DNA of 64,000 bases, taken from assembly GCA_036250195.1 (NCBI GenBank), contig JAVHZZ010000001.1, forward strand, positions 376,632,707 through 376,696,706, written 5' to 3'. Shown piece after piece: positions 1 through 11,887 of this stretch (positions within the stretch are counted from its first letter, which is position 1; every line of letters begins with the position of its first letter). The DNA is from Mixophyes australis. Its lineage: Eukaryota; Chordata; Amphibia; Anura; Limnodynastidae. A model generated the notes under the pieces. That model made no database searches and was not told the origin of the DNA. It saw only the letters and a list, made by a program, of their open reading frames with translations. Position numbers and translations under genes: made by a program.

Positions 1-720
1 TTATCACCCTTTCCTGAGCTTTTGTATGGAGCCTATAGAGGGACATCTTTAACTACCTCCAGGGATATGACTACCAGTGATCTCGCCTGTATATTATACA
101 AATAAGCTTATATTTATTATCTTCAATGTGAGTTTGCATTTTATATTGTTAATCTGCTGAATAAATTGTTTGCAAAAATACTACACCATATGGCTTTCTT
201 ATATCTTTCCTACTATTGAGCGGTGATGCAGCAGTTATTTATAGAACATACTATATTTGCATCTTGTCTCTGCAAGCAAAGGAAATCACCACCTGGGATA
301 ACTGAGGAGCCTATATACAGATAAGCTGTTATTTTACTTATTTCTGGTATGCACACTACTATACTATTAATCTGCACAGTGTCTCATCTGATTTGCTGAT
401 ATATGCTGCTATATGCTGATATCCACCTGCATTACTACGTTTCTCGGGACTTTATGTTCTCTGGACTCTCTGAGCTTACTGATTATATATACACAATTAT
501 CTGTTTTTACACCTGAAGGCGCCGTCCTTCCATAACTTATTATTTTGATACCATTTTCGGTCTAACCATCCGATATTGGAGACTTGGCTGCCACACATAT
601 TTGTGGAGGTGTTTTGTTTATGTTTTAGGTTTATTTATATCTTTGTTTATTATCACTTCTTGATTATCATTGCATTCATTATCCACACATTGGGTAAAGC
701 GCCAATCTGATATCGTGTTC
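1..720. other. AT-rich stretch without recognised gene
   Basis: No coding region is supported. The stretch is AT-rich with T-rich runs and ends just before a TA microsatellite. The last part contains a GTAAAGCGCCAATC segment that loosely recalls TAACGCTGG near 7535 in another unassigned repeat, so it may be a retroelement 3' end. That is a weak inference. Confidence 0.3.
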
Positions 721-723
<3 letters not shown>

Positions 724-763
<40 letters not shown>

Positions 764-858
764 AAAAAATGTGATTATATGTGTATACATATATAATCAC
801 TTTTTACACACACACACATATTTATATATATATACATGTTTGTGTGTGTACAAAAGTG

Positions 859-900
<42 letters not shown>
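724..900. repeat. TA microsatellites (two arrays)
   Basis: Two long TA runs (about 724-761 and 863-900) flank a short AT/GT-rich spacer. They immediately precede the interspersed repeat starting near 901; the same arrangement recurs at 5707-5748. Confidence 0.9.
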
Positions 901-903
<3 letters not shown>

Positions 904-1305
904 GAGTTAACCCGTGCATGATACTCATGCATTCTAGTCAAATCAAGCTACTTAAGGTGTTAAAAAGGTTCTTGTCATGCATTTGGGCCTAGCCCAGGCC
1001 TCCTCAGGGGAAGAGCGTTACTTCCCGATGCAAGCACCCTTTTTTAACGTGGTTTTGTCCACATGTCACCACCTCATCATTTTTCTCCATCACCTCATCC
1101 TTCATCTTCATCGCCACATCCTTCATCAAGCTACTTAAGGTGTTAAAAACTCCCCACTGTCACCCCCGGCAACCACCAACCACTCCCAACTGCCACTTCT
1201 CCTTCAAGAACTATATAGGTCAGTGTATAACTCCGCCCAGCAGGTGGCGCTGCAGCTTGGTTTTTCTTTTCCACACATGCCACTAGGCATTTATATAGTA
1301 GATAT
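901..1305 (+). mobile_element. TA-microsatellite-embedded interspersed repeat, copy 1
   Basis: This segment is shared with 5749-6363: the GTTAACCCGTGCATGATACT start, the AAGCTACTTAAGGTG block, the GGAAGAGCGTTACTTCCCGATG block, the CCCCCGGCAACCACCAACC block and the CTCCGCCCAGCAGGTGGCGC block appear in the same order. Both copies sit between TA-rich tracts, suggesting insertion into TA microsatellites. This copy is shorter, and the CAAGCTACTTAAGGTGTTAA block occurs twice in it (near 943 and 1126). No ORF is convincing. The class is undetermined; clear terminal inverted repeats were not found. Confidence 0.75.
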
Positions 1306-1319
1306 TATATAATATTAGG

Positions 1320-1585
1320 GGAGAGGGAGGGAGTGAGAGACTTCAGGCCTTAACTTCCGCAGTGGAATGCACGTGCGTTCCACTGCAGAAGTTAACGGCT
1401 GAAGGTACAGTTACGACTCTGCCCGCTGTCCTCCAGTCCCGCTTCGCTGCTGTCTTCAGCTTGGCTGTCACAGTGACAGCCAGGCTGAAGATAGCGGGCC
1501 CCCTGGTATGTGTGTGCCACCGGGACCCCTGGTGATCCCGGGCCTGGTACAAGGGTACCCCCTGTGCCCCCTGATGGCGGCCCTG
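1320..1585. mobile_element. hAT-type terminal fragment with two hairpins
   Basis: The right edge reads ...GCCCCCTGATGGCGGCCCTG, which in reverse complement is a CAGGGCCGCC-type hAT terminus. Inside are two strong inverted repeats: one around 1350-1396 (TTAACTTC...GAAGTTAA with CAGTGGAA/TTCCACTG arms) and one around 1454-1490 (CTTCAGC...GCTGAAG with GGCTGTCAC/GTGACAGCC). The left end is not defined. The apparent ORF here is only a by-product of the GC-rich palindromes. Confidence 0.5.
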
Positions 1586-1589
1586 GTCA

Positions 1590-1840
1590 GCTTCAATAGT
1601 TTTACTGATCAATTGCTATTAATTTCAATCTTAAATAATAGTCTTTACACAGACTAGTGGTTACTGGTTGTGGTTAATGCATTTCATTACATATATTTAA
1701 AAGTACTAAATAGTATATACAGACTGAGTTAGATAAATAGATATCATACTGAACTAGAACGGAAGAACTTCAACAACTAGATGGAGCCATCACTCAGTTA
1801 GACTCCTCTTTATCCCATTTTAAGACCATTCATTAAAGTG
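1590..1840. repeat. Fragment shared with the hAT relic at 27.2 kb
   Basis: Blocks such as GATCAATTG...TTAATTTCAATCTT, TGGTTACTGGTTG and TATACAGACTGAG recur around 27250-27360 in the same order, so this is a diverged copy of the same repeat. No coding capacity is seen. Confidence 0.5.
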
Positions 1841-1844
1841 GTTT

Positions 1845-2545
1845 TGGTTTTGGATCTGGATTAGCTTCGTGTTTTGGTTTTGGTTTTAGCAAAACCGCCC
1901 TTGTGTGTTTTGGTTTTGGTTTTGGATCTGTATTTTTTAGAAAAATTCATAAAATATGTTACAATCACATAATTTTGCTCTTTTTTTGTTCCTACATTAT
2001 TATTAACCTCAATAACACTAATTTAAAGTCATTTGCAGTCAATTTTGACCACCTCACAGGTCACAATATTAATTTCATACCCTATCGGACAAATACTGCA
2101 GCGACCTGGCTTGATGCTAAGCGACAGAGCAATGACTCAAACACACGGCAGTTCCTAGCACATCTAGGACACATTGGCACACAGCAGTGGCAGAAAAGAA
2201 AAGTGGTGCAAGATAGAATTTTCCTTGAGCCCTCCCACCCACCCATATGTTGGATCTTAAAAAGGACATGCACACTTTAACAAACCAAGCACTTCAGCCA
2301 CAAAAGTGCCACTCCTTGTGCCTGAAGTGCTTGGTTTGTTTGGGGCCCCACAAAACAAGCTAACAATGGACTTAAGGCACCTAAGGTAACAGTGCTGTTA
2401 ATAAACTCTACAGTGGCAAGATGTTGTTGTCATTATCCTCAGCCTCATCCTCACTCTCATCAGTGTGTACATCATCCTCACACATTATTAATTCATCACC
2501 ACTGGAATCCACCATTTTTGAAGTCCGAATGACAAGGTCTTGCTT
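1845..2545 (-). pseudogene. hAT fragment with antisense transposase tail
   Basis: The left part (GTGGTTTTGGTTTTGG repeats, then CACCTCACAGGTCAC) matches 10345-10700 and 58830-59200, where it follows a TAGAGATGCTCACTG terminus. On the minus strand, about 2415-2515 encodes an acidic tail related to the end of the hAT transposase at 57059 (MADSSGDELIV followed by an Asp/Glu-rich stretch). The fragment is therefore the 3' part of a hAT element lying in minus orientation, with its extreme terminus lost on the left. Between them, at 2279-2340, is an 18-bp-arm hairpin. The remainder of the transposase is missing. Confidence 0.7.
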
Positions 2546-2599
2546 GGTCACGACTGATCTTACAAGAAGATGCCTCAGTAAAAATTAACATACCAACAA

Positions 2600-5290
2600 T
2601 ACATTATCCACAGTGATTCACATATGGAAGACACTTCCAATCATAGATCGTTCGACACATCAGGAACTAATTGCTCGTTTTCCATTCACGATTTAGATGA
2701 TAACACTTTCTTCAACAACATTGTCAGAGAATCTTTTGGTCAAGGTTGGCTGGATGTTGACCTTTTTACAAATAATTTAAACACACAATACTCCAAATAC
2801 CAGTGTCCAAAATCTCGACAATCCAACTGTAGAGAATAGAAACAGTTCTTATTCTGATTCTATACCAATAGACATCACAAATACATCTCTGACAATAATC
2901 AGCCTTTTTTAGAACTGAGTCCCACCAGAAAAACACTGAAACATACAACCACTCCAATCTAACACACAAAGAGATAATTAGATCTTACAGAAGAGGTTGT
3001 AGGGGAGGTCAAAAGGATAAAAACCAACACATCAGTTCAACTCACCCCAGTGCACGAGGAGCAGGAATCTTCAATCTTAGCAAATACCCACTAGAGAAGA
3101 AAGGGTTTATTTATTACAGAAAGTGTTGAAGTTTGCACCCAACAACCATTTAAATAAATTTGAAATGTATTTGGATCTGAATAAATTTACTAGGAAGCTT
3201 GCCCTCAAAAAATATCTTATAAAACATCCGAGTCTACAAAAGAACACCCCATAGATATCAGCATTTCAACACACCAATCTCAAACCTTCAAAATGTAATC
3301 CATGCCATCTCAAAGGTACATTAATACAAATCTTTGAGAATATGGTAATGCCCGACATTGATAAGATTAGTACTCAGAAAAATTATAGACATTGAAATCT
3401 CACCACAGCAGAAACCAGAGCATTTACAAAATAATAGAGACTTAGTCATCAAAGCAGCCGATAAGGAAGGGGGGACGACAATGCTGTGATTCCAAACAAA
3501 GAAGACTACATCATCCTATAGGATTTTACAGGATGCTACCACCTATAGACAATTACCATCAGATCCAACTGCAAGATTCCATAAAACTCTTACCAACCAC
3601 CTTAAACAGGGTCTAAAGGCAGGCATTATTAACAAGGCAGAATTCAAATACATACATGTACCATACCCCAAAATACTGGTATTCTATTACTTACCAAAAT
3701 TACATAAAAACCCAATAAACCTACCAGACAGACCAATCATATCAGGTATAGGCTCTATGACCTTGAATCTGTCACATTACATTGATACCTTTTACAGACC
3801 TTCGTGGGAAAACAAACTACCTACATTAGGGACACAACCCAAATCCTTAATATTCTGGGTGACATCAATTGGAATGACACCTATTGGTTGGTCAAAAGTG
3901 ATGTGACATCACTCTATACTATCATAGACCACACACAGGGATTGGACAGCATCCTCATTTTCTTTCACAAGACCCGGATATGAAACTGGAACAAATACGA
4001 TTAATTTTGGATAGTATTATGTTCATACTCAACCACAATTATTTTTGGTTTCAAGATACGTTTCAACTTCAGATTAGAGGCACAGCCATGGGGACCAGAT
4101 TCACCCCTAGCTATGCCAATCTCTTTATGAGTAAATGGGAGATCGACAACATCTGGTCCCACCCTGAAGCAGGGTCGAATCTGGTCCTCTGGCAACGCTA
4201 GTTGGCGACATCATCTTCGCATGGAGAGGTGACGTATCTTTATTACAAAAGTTCATCACAGAACTCAATCATAATTCACACAACCTCATATTCAGCACAA
4301 AATATAGTCAAACATCTATCAAATTTCTTGATTTATGTATTTTTGCTGAAAACCACCAAATTAAGACCAAGACCTACAATAAACCAGTAGATATGAACAG
4401 CTTTATTTTAGCCTATAGTAACCATCACCCTCACTGGTTATCGAACATCCCATTTGGCCAATTTAGACGAATTAGAAGAAATTACTCAGACTTAAACATC
4501 TTCGACCCAGGGTCAACATTCAGAAATCAATTTTTGGAAAAAAGATACAATTCTGAATTAGTTGATAAAGCTTTATCAGATGCCACAAAGTTAAATAGGA
4601 ACGATTTATTGACCTACAAAGATCCCAACAACCACGAATCCGGTAATAACAATATCTACTTTTAACTGGTTACAATGACTCTGCACTCAAAGTCAGAAAT
4701 ATAGTCAAGAAGCATTGGAACATTCTACTTCAAGATCCAGATCTACAAACCACACTATCCACCGGACCAAAAATGGTCTTCAGAAAGGCACCCAATCTTA
4801 AAACTCGATTAGTTAGCAGCTTCATTGCCCCAAACAGACAAATCCAACCTTCAATTACTAATGCACAGCAACCAAAAGGCTTTTATACTTGTGGGAGGTG
4901 CTTTACATGTAGAAATCAGGGACATAGAAACACTAAACCTATTCAGCAATGCAAGACAGGAAAGATATATACCATCAAAGATTTCATGATATGTGACACC
5001 AAGGACGTGAATTACCTCCTTGAATGTCCCTGTCACTTACAATATATAGGAAGGACGATTAGGACATTGTCTGTTCGCCTTAGTGAACACACCAGAAATA
5101 TTAATAAGGGCCTGGAGACACATAGTTTCTCACAACACTACAAAGAAATACACAGTAAAGATCCTGTCTTCTTATCCTTCATGGTCATAAAAACAGTGAA
5201 GCGAGATTAGAGGGGAGGTGACCACACCAGGAGAATTAATAAGGAATAGATTAAACAGATTTTTTAATTACAAACACTGGTCCCCAACGG
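2600..5290 (+). pseudogene. Penelope-like retroelement, decayed
   Basis: Penelope-like elements encode a reverse transcriptase fused to a GIY-YIG endonuclease and copy themselves into nuclear DNA. Conserved pieces appear in order but in several frames: an IFNLSKYPL block near 3068, a KAADK-like block near 3450, YYLPKLHKNP with RPIISGIGS near 3690-3755, SDVTSLYT (motif A Asp) near 3898, GTAMGTRFTPSYANLFM near 4080-4130, the motif C region near 4200, a 90-residue linker at 4393-4665 and the GIY-YIG domain in the 145-residue frame at 4773-5210. The short frame at 2624-2839 may be the N-terminus. At least five frame changes or stops are present, so no functional product is expected. It lies between the two TA-embedded repeats at 901 and 5749. 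The family call is strong; the exact ends are not. Confidence 0.85.
4773..5210 (+). pseudogene. GIY-YIG endonuclease domain of the Penelope-like element
   Basis: The 145-residue frame has a cysteine-rich linker (CGRCFTCRNQGH, then CDTKDVNYLLECPC) followed by LQYIGRTIRTLSVRLSEH, the GIY-YIG core with its downstream Arg, and a HSFSQHYKEIH segment. In this class the linker plus GIY-YIG domain supplies the nick for target-primed insertion. It is read from an alternative frame relative to the reverse transcriptase upstream and ends in an early stop, so it is part of a dead copy. Confidence 0.85.
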
Positions 5291-5703
5291 ATTAAATATT
5301 GATTTTGAGATAATGGGATACATTTAAAGGCAAAAGGATAGACAAAGACCAACCCCTGGCACCTACGGTCAAATCATTCTATCAGCCCAAATCCTTCCGA
5401 TCTTGGAAGCGAAATGAGGTGAGCCAGCTTAGTACCCTGCCTTTAAAGATGGGAGAATACCTGGTACTGTAGGTGACGGGGGGAACTAGAGTCTGTAAAC
5501 CATCTTTACTTCTTGACCCTACTTAGTGCTCCCATAGAAACATGTAATTCACAAAACCTCGACTGTCTTCAATATTCATAATTACTGTAATGATTATAAT
5601 AAAGACGACATGTCACTTAGCCAATCTAGCCATGTGCAAACTATTTTGCCATCTATAACTCCACTACATCTCACCGATATTTCTCTGAGTGTATGTGTGT
5701 GTG

Positions 5704-5706
<3 letters not shown>
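5291..5706. other. Probable untranslated tail of the Penelope-like element
   Basis: No ORF with recognisable similarity. An AATAAAG hexamer-like signal lies near 5599, followed by unassigned sequence and then the TA microsatellite at 5707. Confidence 0.3.
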
Positions 5707-5747
<41 letters not shown>

Positions 5748-5748
5748 C

Positions 5749-6298
5749 AAGTTAACCCGTGCATGATACTCATGCATTCTAGTCAAATCAAGCTACTTAA
5801 GGTGTTAAAAAGGTTCTTGTCATGCATTTGGGCCATAGCCCAGGCCTCCTCAGGGGAAGAGCGTTACTTCCCGATGTAAGTGCCCTTTTTTAACGTGGTT
5901 TTGTCCACATGTCACCACCTCATCATTCTTCTCCATCACCTCATCCTTCATTTTCATCGCCACATCTATCCAGATGTCTATCCAGACACAGGGATCTCTC
6001 TCAGCGGTCCTGAGTATCACACTCCTCTCACTCTGTCACCCCCGGCAACCACCAACCACTCCCCACTGTCACCCCCAGCAAACACCAACCACTCCCAACT
6101 GTCACTTCTCCTTCAAGAAATATATATATCTTTATAAACACTTTTAACAATTAACAAATTAAATTAACAAACTAAAAACATCTTAGTATACCAAATTTCA
6201 GCCCTTTCTGAATTTTTTTCCCCACACACACTAAGAATTTAGTAGGTCAGTGTATAACTCCGCCCAGCAGGTGGCGCTGCAGCTTGGTTTTATTTTTT

Positions 6299-6337
<39 letters not shown>

Positions 6338-6363
6338 CAGACTAACACACGCCACTAAGCATT
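5749..6363 (+). mobile_element. TA-microsatellite-embedded interspersed repeat, copy 2
   Basis: Longer copy of the repeat at 901. It is bounded by a TA array on the left (about 5707-5748) and another on the right (about 6364-6404), and holds an internal CA array near 6300-6333. The tandem CACTGTCACCCCC(A/C)GCAA(A/C)CACCAACCACTCC block is repeated in it. No protein is recognised. Confidence 0.75.

Positions 6364-6404
<41 letters not shown>
6300..6404. repeat. CA and TA microsatellites
   Basis: A CA run at about 6300-6333 and an AT run at about 6364-6404 lie at the right edge of the preceding interspersed repeat. Confidence 0.9.
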
Positions 6405-6412
<8 letters not shown>

Positions 6413-6869
6413 TATATCTACATATACCTTTGAGGAGAGGAATTGTTCTGCTGGGGTTTTAGACATTCATTACTTGTCTTAAACAGTGTGCCTAATTATC
6501 TCTACGGCACAAATCTAGTATTCATTCTCAATATGAATAAACATATTTACCCCTCAATGAAGCTTTTTATTTTATTTTTTATATCTATATTTATTTTTAT
6601 TCATATTTATTTTTATTTTTAATTCATATTTATATTCCCTTCCTAGTGATGTTACAAACTGTAAAATGTTACCCTTAATGTATTTATCCTCCATTGCATT
6701 CTATTAGCCTTTATATTTTATGTCTAATATGATATCATATATTCCCTGCATCAACCACTAACGTTTTCTGCTATCATGTCACAACTGCATATCTACTCGA
6801 CTAAAAGACAATTAAATTGCATTTAATACTGGTCACAGATAATGAATTAGACGACTAATCAACGCAAAT
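6405..6869. other. Low-complexity AT-rich stretch, nothing recognised
   Basis: Contains a TTTATTTTTATT-type low-complexity block around 6565-6635. No gene or element is supported. Confidence 0.4.
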
Positions 6870-7645
6870 TATGGGCTATAAAATACAGGATACCCATTAC
6901 ATTGCTCAGACATCCCTTGAAAAAGTCAAAAGTGTGACGAAACTGGTCGTGACCTCATCTTACGTTGAACAGGAAACAGGAAGTAGCATGTGTTCCAAGG
7001 TGGAACGCATGCCACCGCTACATCGGAAAAGACACTTCCCAAATCGCTCTACCATTTAGTATTGGACTAAGAGGACTTCAGCCCCACAACTAACTGCAAG
7101 TATAGTGGTGGACAGTGCATCCAGCTATTTCCGTATTGGTCATTCAATATAGATATCTACTAAAGACCCTTTTTCCTCTTTTTACTCTATACCTGGCATG
7201 CGCAGGCATTTTTCTATTTTGTACACTTATAATTAACGCTCAAGAATTTTGTTTGAGGCATTTCTGGACTATACAACTGCAATTGTTTTTGTGTTCATTT
7301 ATTATGTTTATTTATGTGTTTTGAATTTTATTTTCTTTGTGTTGGTATACATATCAATGGACTTCCAATTGTGGATTTGTTTCATGAATCTATAAATTGT
7401 CACAGTTGCTGTTTGTGGCATATTGCACAGTTGCTTCCATCTTTGCATTATAAAGAATAAACATTGTTTTTACATTACTTGAGATTACCACCATCAATCT
7501 ATTATTTCATATATCTGTGTTTAACGCTGGTTTTCTATCTATTTTTCTATATATCTAAGGCAAGTTGGATCACCTTGCCTAAATTGAACTTAGCTGCTTC
7601 ACAGATTTTAGATTTTGGTTAGTGCGCTGTTCTCTATTTTGTTTT
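6870..7645 (+). repeat. Possible retroelement 3' region
   Basis: Starts with a TGTGACGAAACTGGTCGTGAC motif and continues T-rich to TTTAACGCTGGTTTTC near 7535. A segment with the reverse arrangement (AGCGCTGCAACTGG near 25015, then TTCTGACGCGTTTCATTACC near 25735) lies on the other strand. Similar GACGAAACGCGTC blocks are common in anuran repeats; assignment to a class is not possible here. Confidence 0.35.
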
Positions 7646-7647
7646 CA

Positions 7648-9906
7648 ATCATACTGAACTAACTAGTATATTTATTTATTTGAGAAAAACAGTGTACTTT
7701 CACTATCAGCCTGTTAGCAGCAGAATCCAAAAAACAAACAGATTTCCTTATTTTCAAAATTGAAAATTTTTCTAGTGAAAGTAATCTTTTGTGGGGCAGT
7801 GACAACTGAAATAATTTTGAAAAAACAGTGTTTGCGTGTGAGATTACAGCAGCAATTGCACACTCCCCAAAAATACTATATATTATTATATTTTAATCTT
7901 TTCTGTTCTTTAATACTTGTCTATTTTTTGGAAGGGTCATTCAGTGAAATCTATATTTAAAAAAGGGACTTTGTGTTTGAGGGTCAGCACGCAGCTTCCC
8001 ACCCCCCAAAAAATGTAGTTTAATCTTTTCTATTTTTCAATACTTGTCTATTTTGGAAGGGTCACTCAGTGGAATCTATTTTTCAAAAAGGTGATTTGTA
8101 AGGGCCAGCATGCAGCTGCACATGTTTTATATTGTAATCTTTTCTATTTTTCAATACTTGTCCATTTTGGTAGGGTCATTCAGTGAAATATATATTTAAA
8201 AAGGTGAATTTGTGTGTGAAGATGTTCTTTGGGCATTTTCAACATTCAGTGACTACATGTAGAACATTGCAGCGGCTGTATGCCGTGGCCATGCCACCAA
8301 CTAAAGCAAGCCCATTGGATAAATTAAATAACCCAAAAAAATTAGTGTAAGGTGCAAGAGATAAAAATGTTGGAATGCTGCACACACACTAAATGTGAAA
8401 CTTTATACTGGTATTATGGAGAGTAAAGGAGCAGTAACGATTGTGATCAGATGGACAGAGGCATCAGTAGATATTTGCACAAGTAGATACCCAATTGTAA
8501 AGAGCTACCTAATTTTCTGCTGCTGTATAAATAAATGAGGATGCTGAGAGATAAATGTGGCCTGCCCCCCAACTACAACAATTCAAAGATTAGCCACACA
8601 ACACATTGCCAGAGTATTTATTGGTTACCAAGAGCATGGCTTTCATTACTTTGCTGCTATATAAATAAATGAGGATGCTGAGAGATGAAGGTGGCCTGCA
8701 CCCATATTACAAAAATTCAAAGATTAGGAACACAATACATTGCCAGAGTATTCATCGATTGCCAAGAGTATGGCTTTCAATACCCTTGTTTACTTATATG
8801 CTCTGTGCTATAATAATGCCTCTCTGAATCAAACCAGGGGACTTTATATATTTATGGAGAGGGCAGGTGAAAAATCATTCCCCCGGAGGAAACTTCATCC
8901 AACCACGAGGCAAAGAGGGCTGCCCAAGACTTGCAGCGGAGGCGGTCCTGATGACCCATGTATATAAATATGGAATGTATATAAATAATATTTATATGTT
9001 AGTGACTAAGAATTTTGCATGAAATAGCAGCTTTGTTACCGGTTAACAGCCATGTGCTGGGGAATTTTTCTATGTATTTGCTTCTTTCATGATAACCCCA
9101 TCCTTTTAAGCACCTTTTTTTAAGCACCTTCTGTTAGTCTATAAATTGATTGAGCAACTTTCCTTTCTGTTATGTTAGTGACATGTAAGAAATACACGTG
9201 AGTTCGTCCAACTCTACGGGAAAGTCAGCTGCTATAGGTGAAGACCTCTCCTGCTGGTTCTAAAAGCTTATGACAGTTACTAGGAAACAGTAACATCATT
9301 AAGGTTTATATCCTGGGACCAGTAGTGTAATAGCAATCTGACCTTCCACTGTTTGGTTTTGCTATTAGTTATTGGCTGACTCGCATTGCTCTCTCTGCCA
9401 CCAATTTTGTTTAAATAAAAACTGTGACCTTTTTCCAAATTGACATTGGTGTCCATGTGAATATTTATTTATTCAATTACAGTAGTAGTAAGTTTGAACA
9501 TGTAAAGGAACTTTGGGTGCAATGAAAGGAAGATATCAATACTATGCAGTTTATTATTATTTTTTTATTGAATGAAAGAAAGCAAATTCAATGGTGGCAA
9601 CGTTACAAAATCCTTCATTCAGACAGCTCGCTGCAGACATTGGCCAAAATTGGTCAAAATTGGGACAGTTGCGAAGGAATCATTAGAAGAAAGACTGGAA
9701 ACGACTGAAAATGAATATTAATGCTATAAATAGTAATATAGGAGCAAAACAGCTCACAATGAAATTATTTGACCTGTTTTCCACAATTTTGAATTAAATC
9801 CAAATACAAAACCTTTTGCATTTGTTTGACAAGACAGGTAGCAAAACCGAAATATGAAGTCGGTTTAGAACCGACAATGACACCCGAGGGTCTGCACACA
9901 TCTCTA
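7648..9906. mobile_element. Non-autonomous hAT relic
   Basis: The right edge ends in CATCTCTA at 9899-9906, the complement of the TAGAGATG hAT terminus used by other elements here, after an AAAACCGAAAT block. The body is colinear with 27370-30095: AGCAGCAGAATCCAAAAAAC, TTTTCTAGTGAAAGTAATCTT, TCTTTTCTATTTTTCAATAC, ACATGTAGAACA, CCCATGTAT block. Internal duplications are present: three copies of the TTTTCAATACTTGTC block (about 7894, 8030, 8140) and a roughly 140-bp tandem pair around 8512-8780. A short ATGCCACCAACTAAAGC segment (8292) may be a transposase first-exon remnant. The left end appears truncated. Confidence 0.6.
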
Positions 9907-9914
9907 ATATTTAT

Positions 9915-10318
9915 CACATAGTTCCTATTTTACAAAGTTTCCTTGAAACTACAACTTCTCTAATTTCATTGTTAAAAGGCAATTTCACACAATGTTTTAC
10001 AATTCATATTATAACATTATCTGCTGCTTCCTTTTGGAAAAAATAAATATATTAAATTTGCCTCCAGTTTTTCAGTTGAAGATTACAGCCAACATTTATC
10101 TTGTTTGCTTTGAAAATTAGTTGATTTGACTGACATATTGACCTCTCTTCTCTCACTACACTATAATAGAACCTAGCAGACAGCTATGGCTTTTTTATTT
10201 TACTATGTTATTAACTTTATTGCAGCAATGTTACAGTTCTCTGCTAAACAATTAGTCCTTAGTGTTTCTAATTAGAAATTTAAACAGTAAAAATAATGAT
10301 AAAAAAAGGGGATTTAGT
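9915..10318. other. No feature recognised
   Basis: AT-rich sequence between two hAT relics with no supported gene or repeat. Confidence 0.4.
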
Positions 10319-10326
10319 ATATAAAT

Positions 10327-10742
10327 TAGAGATGCTCACTGACCCCCGTGAAGTGGTTTTGGATCTGGATTAGCTTCGTGTTTTGGGTTTGGTTTTGGCA
10401 AAACCACCCTCGTGTGTTTTGGTTTTGGATTTTTTTGAAAAAATCTTAAAATATGCTAAAATCACCTAATTTTTCTTTTTTCTCCCCTACATTATTATTA
10501 ACCTCAATAACACTAATTTCAAGTCATTTGCAGTCAATCTTGACCACCTCACAGGTCACATTATTATTTTCATACACTTTGAAACAAAGACCGGCTGGAT
10601 GCTAAGCGGCAGTTCCTAGCACATCTAGGACACATTGGCACACAGCAGTGGCAGAAAAGAAAAATGGGGGTCCGCCCTCCCACCCACCCCTCACTATGTT
10701 GGATCTTAAAAAGGAATTCAAAACTCACGAGATCCGAGTTGT
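10327..10742. mobile_element. hAT MITE-like copy (GGTTTTGG family)
   Basis: Begins with TAGAGATGCTCACTGACC and the GGTTTTGG-rich subterminal block shared with 58808 and 1845. The CACCTCACAGGTCAC and CACATCTAGGACACATTGGC blocks follow. The right end (CACGAGATCCGAG) resembles the opposite terminus at 60610 but is truncated, and a flanking 8-bp duplication was not found. It carries no coding sequence. Confidence 0.7.
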
Positions 10743-11010
10743 AAACTTACTCCTATAATTGCACATAGCCAAGTTTTATGTATCTCGTGATCATCTAATG
10801 CTTATTCTCTATGTGCCTGGTATGTTGGTAGTATTATCTCTAGTGCACAGTAAAAGATGTTCCCCTCATGTTGGTTTGAGTTTGACTAGTCTGGTACTGT
10901 TTTACCTTTATTGCCTTTCTTTGGAACACAGAGACACTTTTGAAACTAAGTCATTAAGGCACGCAAAATTAATTTATTGTGTGTTTTTCCTAAAAAACGC
11001 ATGTAATTCG

Positions 11011-11018
11011 GTCATATA
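11011..11018. repeat. 8-bp target duplication of the hAT element (left)
   Basis: GTCATATA, repeated exactly at 18399-18406. Confidence 0.9.
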
Positions 11019-11263
11019 CAGTGTCGGACTGGGGCATGAAGGGTCCACTGGGGGACTGCAACGCTAGGGGCCTACCAGAGGGGGTGTGGCCAGCCATCAT
11101 AGAGGCGAGACCAGACACTAAATGGGGAGTGGTCAGCCCACAAAGGACAGCTAGCACCATAGTGTACACAGTCTTGACCTGCCCTTGAGATTGGGCAGAA
11201 CAGTCACCAAAAATCGGGATTATCCCACTAGAATCAGAACTTTTGACAGACTGTCCTACATGT

Positions 11264-11887
11264 TGTCACGATTCAGGAGTATTTCTTACTGGTTTTGGCA
11301 CTACTCACCAAAGAGGCGCGGAGTCTAACGTGTTGCAGGTCTTCTTAGCTGCGGGAACACGCAGGTCGGGGTCCTCAGAGGGAGCAACCAGTGAAGCAAG
11401 GATGGAAGCGGTGTCAGGCAGGCCGGGTCAGAACCGAGAGATCAGTAGATGCCACAGGGGAAATCCAATGTCCGTAGTCAGGAGCTAGCCGGGTCAGGTA
11501 TCAGAAGCGCAGAAGAATGGTCACACTAGCCGAGGTCAATTCACAGGGAGCACAGAATAGGAATGGTCAGGAACAAGCCGGGTAATACACTGGAGTCACA
11601 TATATGTAGCAACAGGAACGCTGGAGCAAGGATATGACCTAATACTCTGGCACTCATCATGTGCCAGAGTCTGCTTTATATAGGGGGACCCAGGGGGCAG
11701 GACTACCTACGGCGGTGGTGACGCTGAACACCACCGCCGGATACTGAGGATTGCTCAGGCTAGGCAACGGGACGCACAGCTGCCGGGACCCGGAAGTGAT
11801 GGTCGGTTGCCTAGCAACCGGCGTCTATTGTCGGAAGAGAGTGCCCGTCCCTGTGCAGAGGAAGAGACACAGGGACGGCGCGTGACA
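11264..11887 (-). repeat. 3' LTR of the gypsy element
   Basis: In element orientation it starts TGTCACGCGCCGTC and ends ...GAATCGTGACA, with TG...CA ends. The first 60 bases match the 5' LTR remnant at 15945-16005. Length 624 bp. Confidence 0.88.
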
